Shown one piece after another: positions 32,216 to 38,741 of a stretch of DNA of 40,655 nt. The position numbers and the translations under genes are program-made. The stretch lies in contig CAMVOL010000004.1 of the NCBI GenBank assembly GCA_947169105.1, positions 1 to 40,655 of the forward strand, given 5' to 3'. The DNA is from an uncultured Bacteroidales bacterium. GTDB taxonomy: Bacteria > Bacteroidota > Bacteroidia > Bacteroidales > WCHB1-69. The notes below the pieces were generated by a model. That model was not told the origin of the DNA and did not search any database. It saw only the letters and a program-made list of their open reading frames with translations. How positions within the stretch are numbered: the first letter of the stretch is position 1; the number at the start of each line of letters is the position of its first letter.

Positions 32216-32620
32216 CTACAGGAGCTTTACTGCCGATAATTCCTGCCCGATTTTGTGGATTGCCGTTTGTATTTTTAGCACTTGTTTCTCCGAGGCGCTC
32301 TGCCCCTGCTTGTATTGGCGCATAAGCGATGGATTTATGCCGGCATATTTGGCAAATTGTGTCACATTTAAATATTTATAATAATTCAAAAAGGAGGGCA
32401 TATCGTATTTATATACGAATGTGATGCTTTTCAGATCGTCTGGGTCTTTGATGCCATCCTCCTCGCAAAATTGAATTATTTCTTTGACTGAATTTTCAAA
32501 GTCAGCCTTTGCCTCCGCGACTGTATTGCCTTCTCCAATTATAACTGATTTTGTATCAGGTGAAAAAACGCCAAAAGTGCCATCCTTTCCGATTTCGATT
32601 AATGCGGTTCTCTTTTTCAT
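32216..32620 (-). CDS. hicB: HicB-like antitoxin with HTH
   Basis: A 134-residue protein. The N-terminal half has the partial RNase-H-like HicB fold (ALIEIGKDGTFGVFSPDTKSVIIGEGNTVAEAKADFENSVKEII), and residues about 86-125 form a helix-turn-helix (VTQFAKYAGINPSLMRQYKQGQ). HicB neutralises HicA and represses the operon. It lies 24 nt after the hicA gene, in toxin-first order, as is common for hicAB. A palindrome overlaps the promoter upstream of hicA. It is convergent with the Omp85-like gene, 28 nt apart. Confidence 0.88.
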   Translation of the reverse strand: MKKRTALIEIGKDGTFGVFSPDTKSVIIGEGNTVAEAKADFENSVKEIIQFCEEDGIKDPDDLKSITFVYKYDMPSFLNYYKYLNVTQFAKYAGINPSLMRQYKQGQSASEKQVLKIQTAIHKIGQELSAVKLL

Positions 32621-32644
32621 ATCAGTATGTTTTATTCATTAAAT

Positions 32645-32827
32645 TCAGAATCCTATTATTTTTTTGAGCTTACAGTATAAGCCATGTCTTATTTCTTGCG
32701 ATTCGTGTCGTTCAATATACAGAAACTCATCCTTGTCAGGATGTCTGTAAATATCATGGTTGCCGCCTTTGCGCCAGCTATACCATCCTTTTTCTTCGGC
32801 AATTCTTCTTAATTCGTTCCATTTCAT
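32645..32827 (-). CDS. hicA: HicA-like mRNA interferase toxin
   Basis: A 60-residue toxin of the double-stranded RNA-binding-like fold: MKWNELRRIAEEKGWYSWRKGGNHDIYRHPDKDEF. The conserved histidine (H24 in GGNHDIYRHP) corresponds to the catalytic residue of HicA ribonucleases. HicA cleaves mRNA on release from HicB. The length is exactly as usual and no residue seems lost, so it should be functional. It leads the operon, and its promoter overlaps a palindrome. Confidence 0.9.
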   Translation of the reverse strand: MKWNELRRIAEEKGWYSWRKGGNHDIYRHPDKDEFLYIERHESQEIRHGLYCKLKKIIGF

Positions 32828-32850
32828 GGCCTTGTCGTTTTTTTGAGCTG

Positions 32851-32875
32851 CAAAATTATAACATTTTTGTTATAA
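32851..32875 (-). promoter_or_regulatory. hicAB promoter with overlapping operator palindrome
   Basis: TTATAACA (32856-32863) and TGTTATAA (32868-32875) form a perfect 8-bp inverted repeat with a 4-nt centre. On the minus strand TAATTTTG (32851-32858) is the -7 box and overlaps one arm, 24 nt before the hicA start. This is where an autorepressor such as HicB would bind; the role is inferred. Confidence 0.65.
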
Positions 32876-32951
32876 AATGTCGGTCTTGCAGTAAAATGAT
32901 TTAAAAAATTTTTTTTCTGAAAAAAAGTGGTGCCATTTTGATTGGTTTTAC

Positions 32952-32959
32952 TATTTTTG
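32952..32959 (+). promoter_or_regulatory. -7 box (TATTTTTG) for the TonB-like gene
   Basis: TATTTTTG matches TAnnTTTG and lies 24 nt before the ATG at 32984, which supports that start over the TTG at 32942. Confidence 0.55.
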
Positions 32960-32983
32960 CCGCCAATAAACCATGCATCAGTT

Positions 32984-33610
32984 ATGTACGGCAAATCCAT
33001 TTGCAAATACCCGAAGTCGGTGCGGCGGGCGGTGGCCGTTCTGGGCGTGGCGGCCGGATTGTCAATGGCAGGAATCCAGGTTTCCACGGCACAAAGCATT
33101 ACCCCGGAAAAAATGCATAACACGGATACGACTACCATAATAGACGACACACCTGACATTCTACCCGATGAAATGGTATCGTACATCGCCAACGGGGAAA
33201 GGGTGCATTGTGCGAAGGCAACTCTTGTTCGGCCACGTGCTAAATTCACTGGTCCTATTTTACTACCTCCAGAAAATCCGTACTTGCTCAAATCCACCCA
33301 CGAGGTGAAGGATATTATTAAGGCGGCTTCTTTCCCCGGTGGGTATGAGGCCATGAAAAGATATATTTCCAAAAATGTGGTCTATCCGACAGCAGTGGCT
33401 CAACAGGGAATTGTGGGGACTGTCGGTGTGGAGTTTCTGGTTCGGGCCAATGGTCGTATTGACAAAGTCAGGACGATACAAAGCGCCCATCCGTTGCTGG
33501 ATGTCGAGGCGGTGCGTCTTATCTCTTCAATGCCTCCGTGGAACCCCACCATTGTCAATGGCAGGAAGAAAGCGTTCTATTACGATGTGTATATCGTTTT
33601 TTCTTGGTAA
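32984..33610 (+). CDS. TonB-family C-terminal domain protein
   Basis: A 208-residue protein from the ATG at 32984. A basic start and hydrophobic segment (SVRRAVAVLGVAAGLSMAGIQVSTAQ) serve as signal or membrane anchor. A linker of about 90 residues leads to a TonB_C domain: MKRYISKNVVYPTAVAQQGIVGTVGVEFLVRANGRIDKVRTIQSAHPLLDVEAVRLISSMPPWNP. The YP-A-Q-GI-G-V-V pattern is diagnostic. TonB proteins pass proton-motive energy to outer-membrane receptors, but this one lacks the proline-rich spacer and exbBD neighbours, so it may be a periplasmic TonB-like protein with another role. It is convergent with fadD. Confidence 0.85.
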   Translation: MYGKSICKYPKSVRRAVAVLGVAAGLSMAGIQVSTAQSITPEKMHNTDTTTIIDDTPDILPDEMVSYIANGERVHCAKATLVRPRAKFTGPILLPPENPYLLKSTHEVKDIIKAASFPGGYEAMKRYISKNVVYPTAVAQQGIVGTVGVEFLVRANGRIDKVRTIQSAHPLLDVEAVRLISSMPPWNPTIVNGRKKAFYYDVYIVFSW

Positions 33611-33623
33611 TGTTGCCAAAAAA

Positions 33624-33652
33624 GTAGGGACGCCATATTATGACGTCCCTAC
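33624..33652. repeat. REP-like palindrome between convergent genes
   Basis: GTAGGGACG and CGTCCCTAC form a 9-bp perfect stem (33624-33632, 33644-33652); inner CAT and ATG pair further. It sits between the TonB-like gene and fadD ends and shares the terminal CGTCYCTACAAT with the palindrome after tex at 7236. It may act as a bidirectional 3' structure. Confidence 0.75.
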
Positions 33653-33678
33653 AATGGTTATCTTGAAATGTGCTGTCT

Positions 33679-35463
33679 TTACACAAACAATGCGTCTATC
33701 TGCTCCTTGTAGAGGTTCTTGATGACGTGGCGCTTCACCTTCAGGGTGGGGGTGAGGATGCCGGTCTTTTGGCTCCATTCGTCGCAGATGAGGGTGAATT
33801 TCTTCACTTTCTCCGTTTCGCCGAAGAAGGAGTTGTACTTTTCAACTTCCTGTGAGAAACGTTTCAGGACGACGGGGTCTTTGATGGCTTCGGCAGCGGT
33901 GGTGAAGTTCACCTCGTGCCCTTTGCACCACGATTTCAGGAACTCCATATCGGGGGAGATGAGGGCGGCGGCGAACTTCTGGTTTTCGCCGAAGACTACC
34001 ATATTCTCGATAAACGGAGACTCAGAGAATTTCTCCTCAATGGCTTGCGGGTTGACGTACTTGCCGAAGGAGGTTTTGAAGATGTTCTTGAGGCGGCCGG
34101 TGATTTGGAGCTGTCCCTTTTCGGTCCAGCGGCCCGCATCGCCAGTGTGGAACCAGCCGTCGCTGTCGATGACTTCCGCAGTAAGCTCGGGATCCTTGTA
34201 GTAGCCCATCATCACGTTGTGGCCGCGGCAGAGGATTTCGTTGTTTTCGCCAAGGCGGATTTCGACGCCCGGCAGCGGGAAACCGACGGTGCCGACCTCG
34301 CGGCCGTCCCTTTCGCGGCAGCTAACGCAGATGACGGGTGACGTCTCCGTGGCGCCGTACCCTTCGTACACCGGCATACCGATGGCGGAGAAGAAGGCGG
34401 CCAAACGGGGCTGCAGGCTTGCTGCACCCGACACCACAATGTCGAAGTCGCCGCCGATGCCCTTGCGGATCTTGCTGTAAACCAGCTTGTCGGCAATCTT
34501 GAGCTTGAAGTTGTACCACGCGGAGCGATCGTAATCCTGAATCTTATATTGTTCGGCGAGGCGGATGGCCCAGCGGAAAATCTTCTTGGCCATCGGCTTC
34601 ATGTTCTTGCTGGAGTTCCAGATTTTGTCGGCGAACTTCTCGAGCACGCGCGGCACGGCCGACATCATCGTCGGGTTCACCTCCTTGATGTTCTCGGCGA
34701 TGGTGCCGAGGTTCTGGGCGTAATAGACCGTCATGCCGAGGTACTGGTACAGGAACACCAGCATGCGTTCGTAAGCGTGGCACAGCGGCAGGAAGCTGAA
34801 GGCGCGTTTCGACCATTTGGCGGGCGTCTGGCGCAGGTTCATCAGCTGGCTGCAAATATTATAATGTGACAGCATCACGCCCTTCGGCAGGCCGGTGGTG
34901 CCGGATGTGTACATGATGGTGGAGCAATCCTCAGGTCGTACGGCGTCGCGACGGCGCTGCAGCTCCTCGGGATTCTGGTTGGCCGCGCCCAACGCGATAA
35001 GCTGGTCGAGGTAGGGGAACTTCTCTCGGTCGATGAAGGTATAGACGTGCTTCAGTTCCGGAGTGTCGGGCATAATGGCGGCGATCTTGTTCATCACCTC
35101 CGCGCCTTCCAGAATCACCACCTTCATGCCGGAGTGGCGGACGATGTGGCGGTAGTCGTTCTCACTGATGGTGGGATAGACGGGCACGCTGATGGCGCCG
35201 ATCTGCATGATGGCCATGTCAATCATGTTCCATTCAGGGCGGTTGGTGGAAATGATGCCCACGCAGTCGCCGTGCTGCACGCCCAACTGCATCAATCCAT
35301 AACTGATATTGTTGGTGATATCCTGATATTCACCAGGAGAATAGGCCATCCAGACGCCGTTGCGCTTGCCGGCCAGTGCGATTTTCTGTTCGGGGTGAAC
35401 CGTCTCATACTGCGTAAGAATGTCAAACAAACGGGTAATGTCAACAGTTTTTAAATCTCTCAT
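33679..35463 (-). CDS. fadD: Long-chain acyl-CoA synthetase (AMP-binding)
   Basis: Activates fatty acids to acyl-CoA through an acyl-adenylate. The 594-residue protein has the P-loop motif STIMYTSGTTGLPKGVMLSH (about 181-200), the A5 motif YGATETSP, the A7/A8 motifs GWFHTGDAGRWTEKGQLQITGR and the C-terminal lysine region (FGKYVNPQAIEEKFSES). It resembles the long-chain FadD15-type synthetases. It faces the LytTR regulator gene across a 227-nt intergenic region with a repeated-box array, so it may be controlled by the same sites. Whether it serves beta-oxidation or lipid recycling is unknown, as no other fad gene is present. Confidence 0.93.
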   Translation of the reverse strand: MRDLKTVDITRLFDILTQYETVHPEQKIALAGKRNGVWMAYSPGEYQDITNNISYGLMQLGVQHGDCVGIISTNRPEWNMIDMAIMQIGAISVPVYPTISENDYRHIVRHSGMKVVILEGAEVMNKIAAIMPDTPELKHVYTFIDREKFPYLDQLIALGAANQNPEELQRRRDAVRPEDCSTIMYTSGTTGLPKGVMLSHYNICSQLMNLRQTPAKWSKRAFSFLPLCHAYERMLVFLYQYLGMTVYYAQNLGTIAENIKEVNPTMMSAVPRVLEKFADKIWNSSKNMKPMAKKIFRWAIRLAEQYKIQDYDRSAWYNFKLKIADKLVYSKIRKGIGGDFDIVVSGAASLQPRLAAFFSAIGMPVYEGYGATETSPVICVSCRERDGREVGTVGFPLPGVEIRLGENNEILCRGHNVMMGYYKDPELTAEVIDSDGWFHTGDAGRWTEKGQLQITGRLKNIFKTSFGKYVNPQAIEEKFSESPFIENMVVFGENQKFAAALISPDMEFLKSWCKGHEVNFTTAAEAIKDPVVLKRFSQEVEKYNSFFGETEKVKKFTLICDEWSQKTGILTPTLKVKRHVIKNLYKEQIDALFV

Positions 35464-35570
35464 AATTAATCTTTTAAGTTTTTATTTAAAGAATAATGGT
35501 TTTGCATCAAAAAGTTTGCAAAAGAACGACAAAAATCCATCTTGCTTGTTTTTAAGGTATTGAATGGAAT

Positions 35571-35690
35571 TTTTGGGTGGTAAATTCCTATATTTTGGGG
35601 TGAAATTTTCAAATATGGGGCGAAATTCACCCCAAAAGGTTTTTGTAAGGTAAAAAATCGTACTTTTGCCGCCCCATTTTGGGGTAGAAT
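35571..35690. promoter_or_regulatory. Array of TTTTGGGGTGAAATT-like boxes upstream of the LytTR gene
   Basis: Five related boxes lie here. Direct copies: 35571-35586 (TTTTGGGTGGTAAATT), 35593-35607 (TTTTGGGGTGAAATT), 35613-35627 (ATATGGGGCGAAATT) and 35677-35690 (TTTTGGGGTAGAAT, ending at the start codon). An inverted copy is at 35624-35637 and forms a dyad with the third. The G-runs of copies 2, 3 and 5 start at 35597, 35617 and 35681, i.e. 20 and 84 bp (4 x 21) apart, placing them near one helix face. The last copy also forms CCCCA-TTT-TGGGG around the leader. Likely operators for the adjacent regulator. Confidence 0.7.
35661..35668 (+). promoter_or_regulatory. -7 box (TACTTTTG) of the LytTR gene
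   Basis: TACTTTTG matches TAnnTTTG, 22 nt before the ATG, and lies inside the box array. The boxes flank it on both sides, so bound protein would affect initiation. Confidence 0.6.
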
Positions 35691-36629
35691 ATGAACAAAC
35701 GAATACCCGACTATTTGCTCACTATAGAGACGAATTTGAAGCAGTTGGCCTTTGTCACTGTCTTCTCGTTCGTGTTCATATTTGTCTACACACCCTTCGA
35801 ACCCTCTACATGGTTCCATGCCAACGACTCCACCATGCAGTTCGTCTATTCTTCCGTCGTCATCTTGGGCGCGGTGGCGATTCTGGTGGCAGCGCGGCTC
35901 TTCCTGAATTTTATCGGTAAAACGAGGCACTTCACCATCTTGCAATACTGCTTCTGGTTAGCGGGGGAAGTCGTCCTCATCGCCTTTGCCTATACTATAT
36001 TCAATGAGTTGGTACTTAACGACCCCAGAGCGTTTCCTGAAGTGTTGCAGCGGTCGTTCATGTTCATATCATTAATTATGATCATTCCCTATTTGGTGTC
36101 CTATCTCTATTTTGCTTTAAAGGACAAGGATGACAAAGTGCGGGAGTTGTTGGAACAGCAAGAGCAGTTGCTCCTGAAGCAGAAACTGATGCAGATGGCT
36201 CCGCCGATGCAGAAGGACACTGCGGAAAGCATGGAATCAGAGTCGGAAACCTCGGCTCCTGCCCTCACCGATTGGGACAATGAAGTGATTCATTTTACGG
36301 ATGATAAGGGTTCCTTGAAGCTCTCCATCAAGCAGGATTACGTCTGTTACATCGTTTCTGCCGACAATTACGTCAATATTTTCTACCAGAACAAGGGAAA
36401 AATGGCGCATTGTATGGTGCGCACCACGATGAAGAATCTGGAGGATATGCTGGAACCGCGCGGGTTCTCCCGTTGCCACCGTTCTTATCTTGTTAATACA
36501 AAGAAAGTTAAAATTGTCCGCAAGGAGCGCGACGGTTTCTATATTGACCTCGACATGGACGGCATCGGCGACATTCCCGTTTCCAAGACCTACGCCGACA
36601 AGATGCTGAAAGCCATATCGGTGAATTAG
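35691..36629 (+). CDS. Membrane-anchored LytTR-family transcriptional regulator
   Basis: A 312-residue protein with four N-terminal membrane segments (about 18-37, 50-72, 80-105, 122-142), a coiled-coil linker (DKVRELLEQQEQLLLKQKLMQM, ~145-167) and a C-terminal LytTR DNA-binding domain (~215-310). The latter is recognised by YIVSADNYVNIFY, the MVRTTMKNLEDML helix, RGFSRCHRSYLVNTKKV and a final strand. LytTR domains bind direct repeats of about 9-bp boxes. No receiver or sensor kinase domain is present, so it may sense membrane or envelope state directly; that is inference. Upstream boxes suggest autoregulation. It converges with ruvC, and its terminator lies inside the ruvC coding region. Confidence 0.88.
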   Translation: MNKRIPDYLLTIETNLKQLAFVTVFSFVFIFVYTPFEPSTWFHANDSTMQFVYSSVVILGAVAILVAARLFLNFIGKTRHFTILQYCFWLAGEVVLIAFAYTIFNELVLNDPRAFPEVLQRSFMFISLIMIIPYLVSYLYFALKDKDDKVRELLEQQEQLLLKQKLMQMAPPMQKDTAESMESESETSAPALTDWDNEVIHFTDDKGSLKLSIKQDYVCYIVSADNYVNIFYQNKGKMAHCMVRTTMKNLEDMLEPRGFSRCHRSYLVNTKKVKIVRKERDGFYIDLDMDGIGDIPVSKTYADKMLKAISVN

Positions 36630-36635
36630 GAATCT

Positions 36636-37199
36636 TTATCCGATAATTCTATCCTTATGTTGCGATAAGAAAGCCTCCCATCCGGAGGCTTTTCCTGTAT
36701 TCAGGACGACGCGGTTCTGTAGGTGGTGTGTGACGGCGGCGGCAAGGGCGTCGGTGGCGTCCAAGTACTTCGTCTCCGTTGAGAAAGTGTACATCGTATG
36801 GAGCATCGCTGCCACCTGTTCCTTGGAAGCCGCGCCCTTGCCCGTGATGGACTGTTTGATACGGCGTGGGGTATATTCGAAAACCTCCAAGCCGGCGTGC
36901 AGGCACGCCCCGATAACCACCCCTTGCGCCCGTCCGAGCTTCAGCATCGACTGCGGATTCTTGCCATAAAAAGGTTCTTCAATAGCCAAAATGTCAGGAT
37001 GATAGGTCTCGATAAGATTTTGCGTGCTTTCGTAAATCATCTTGAGTTTGGCGCTCTGGTCGGGCTGCTTTTTCAGATTGATGACATCCAACGTGATGAT
37101 TTCGCTATTGCGCGCGTGCGTTTTCAGCAGCGAATACCCCATGATGTTGGTTCCCGGGTCGATACCGAGGATGATGTGGTCTGTGGTGTCAGTGTTCAT
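36636..37199 (-). CDS. ruvC: Holliday junction resolvase RuvC
   Basis: Cleaves four-way DNA junctions in recombination and repair with RuvAB. The 187-residue protein has all four acidic residues of the RNase H-like site: D14 (GIDPG), E74 (AIEEPF), D147 and D150 (YLDATDALAAAV). The KNPQSMLKLGRAQGVVI helix and TPRRIKQSITGKGAASKEQV loop are typical. The last 20 codons include a hairpin that can terminate the opposite-strand LytTR gene. It follows the lpd stop by 3 nt on the opposite end, i.e. ruvC starts at 37199 and lpd, upstream, ends at 37203, so the two are likely co-transcribed. Confidence 0.95.
   Translation of the reverse strand: MNTDTTDHIILGIDPGTNIMGYSLLKTHARNSEIITLDVINLKKQPDQSAKLKMIYESTQNLIETYHPDILAIEEPFYGKNPQSMLKLGRAQGVVIGACLHAGLEVFEYTPRRIKQSITGKGAASKEQVAAMLHTMYTFSTETKYLDATDALAAAVTHHLQNRVVLNTGKASGWEAFLSQHKDRIIG
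36671..36691 (+). terminator. Terminator of the LytTR gene inside ruvC
   Basis: AAGCCTCC-CATCC-GGAGGCTT is a perfect 8-bp stem followed by TTCC on the plus strand, 42 nt past the LytTR stop. It is embedded in the ruvC coding sequence. The minus strand also reads T-rich after the stem (TCTTATCG), so it may work in both directions. Confidence 0.6.
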
Positions 37200-37202
37200 C
37201 GG

Positions 37203-38597
37203 CTACAGGTGGACACATTCGTTGTAGGCGTTGGCCGCGGCCTCCATGATGGCTTCGGAAAGGGTGGGGTGCGGATGCACGGCGTGGATGATTTCCGGAC
37301 CGGTGACGTGCTGCTGGCGCGCGATGACGATGCCCGACACCATCTCCGTGACATTTTCGCCAATCATGTGGCAGCCGAGGATTTCGTCGGTTTTGGCATC
37401 AAAGATGAGCTTGATCATGCCGTCGCGGTTGCCGGAAGCGGTGGCTTTCCCCGAAGCGGTGAAGGGGAACTTGCCGATGCGTAGCTCGTGGCCTGCCTCG
37501 AGCGCTTTCTTTTCCGTCAGGCCCACGGAGGCGATTTCGGGCGATGTATAGGTGCAACCGGGGATGTTGCTGTAATCGACGGGGGTGGGGTTGAGGCCGG
37601 CAATCTTCTCCACGCAGACCAATGCCTCGTGGGAGGCGACGTGCGCGAGGGCGGGACCTTTCACAATGTCACCGATGGCATAGACGCCGGGGCAGTTGGT
37701 GCGGTAGAAGTCGTCCACCACCACCTTGCCGCGTTCGACGGCAATGCCGAGTGCATCCAGGTTGAGAGCCTCAAGGTTAGTGACCACACCGACGGCGGAA
37801 AGGACGATATCGCACTGGATTTCAGTAATTTTGCCTTTTGCATCCTTCACAGTGACAAGGCAGCCTTCGCCGGAGGTGTCCACGCTCTCCACGGAGGAGG
37901 AGGTCATCACCTTGATGCCGTTCTTGCGGAAGGAGCGTTCCAACTGTTTGGAAATCTCTTCGTCTTCCACGGGGACGAGGTTGGGCAGGAACTCCACGAT
38001 GGTGACTTTCGTGCCGAGGGAGGAGTAGAAGTGGGCGAATTCGCTTCCGATAGCACCGGATCCCATAACCACCATTGATTCAGGGAGTTTCGGAAGAGTG
38101 AGAGCCATACGGTAACCGATGACTTTTTCACCGTCCTGCTTGATGTGGGGCAGTTCCTTGGAACGGGCACCGGTGGCGAGGATGATGTGGTTGGCTTCGA
38201 ACACCTCGGTGGTGTCGTCGTTCTTGCTGACGGACACTTTGCGGTCCTTGGTCAGGGTGGCGAACCCCTCAATGACATCGACGTTGTTCTTTTTCAGCAG
38301 GAACTGCACGCCCTTGCTCATTTGATCGGCGACACCGCGGCTGCGGCGTACCATCGCCTCAAAGTCGGGGCGGGCGGGGGAGTCGAGCACAACGCCGTAA
38401 TTCTCAGCGTGTTTCATATAGTTATAGACCTGCGCGGATTTCAGCAGGGCCTTGGTCGGGATGCAGCCCCAGTTGAGGCAGATGCCGCCCAATTCGCCAC
38501 ATTCGACGACGGCAGTTTTCAAATTCAGCTGGCTGGCGCGGATAGCCGCCACATAACCTCCGGGACCACTCCCGATAACGATGACATCGTATTTCAT
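37203..38597 (-). CDS. lpd: Dihydrolipoamide dehydrogenase (E3)
   Basis: Reoxidises dihydrolipoamide in 2-oxoacid dehydrogenase or glycine cleavage complexes, passing electrons through FAD to NAD+. Its 464 residues show the FAD motif GSGPGGYVAAIRASQ, the redox-active disulfide GGICLNWGC (C40, C45), the NAD-binding GSGAIGSEFA, the second FAD motif GVYAIGDI and the C-terminal His-Glu pair in HPHPTLSEAIMEAA. All active-site residues are kept. No E1 or E2 gene is present in the window, so its complex is undecided. A TATCTTTG -7 box lies 56 nt upstream. Confidence 0.96.
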   Translation of the reverse strand: MKYDVIVIGSGPGGYVAAIRASQLNLKTAVVECGELGGICLNWGCIPTKALLKSAQVYNYMKHAENYGVVLDSPARPDFEAMVRRSRGVADQMSKGVQFLLKKNNVDVIEGFATLTKDRKVSVSKNDDTTEVFEANHIILATGARSKELPHIKQDGEKVIGYRMALTLPKLPESMVVMGSGAIGSEFAHFYSSLGTKVTIVEFLPNLVPVEDEEISKQLERSFRKNGIKVMTSSSVESVDTSGEGCLVTVKDAKGKITEIQCDIVLSAVGVVTNLEALNLDALGIAVERGKVVVDDFYRTNCPGVYAIGDIVKGPALAHVASHEALVCVEKIAGLNPTPVDYSNIPGCTYTSPEIASVGLTEKKALEAGHELRIGKFPFTASGKATASGNRDGMIKLIFDAKTDEILGCHMIGENVTEMVSGIVIARQQHVTGPEIIHAVHPHPTLSEAIMEAAANAYNECVHL

Positions 38598-38652
38598 AGT
38601 TGTTTGATTTTTAATTTATTATGATTTAAATATCTCCAAAAGAAAAACGGCG

Positions 38653-38660
38653 CAAAGATA
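38653..38660 (-). promoter_or_regulatory. -7 box (TATCTTTG) for lpd-ruvC
   Basis: The minus strand reads TATCTTTG, matching TAnnTTTG, giving a leader of about 50 nt before the lpd ATG at 38597. No clear -33 element. Confidence 0.55.
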
Positions 38661-38715
38661 CAACGAAAGTTGGAAAGTTTGTCAGATTTATAAAGTTGCA
38701 AGTTCACTTTTTTCG

Positions 38716-38723
38716 TACCTTTG
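38716..38723 (+). promoter_or_regulatory. -7 box (TACCTTTG) for the C10 peptidase gene
   Basis: TACCTTTG matches TAnnTTTG and sits 18 nt before the ATG at 38742; a TTG at 38696-38698 is 17 nt upstream, slightly closer than the usual spacing. Confidence 0.55.
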
Positions 38724-38741
38724 CCGCTGTTTTTTATAATA

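Noticed and set aside
35571..35690. Plasmid-like iteron origin
   Set aside because: Spacing near 21 bp recalls iterons, but no replication initiator is nearby and a LytTR regulator follows directly, so operators are more plausible.
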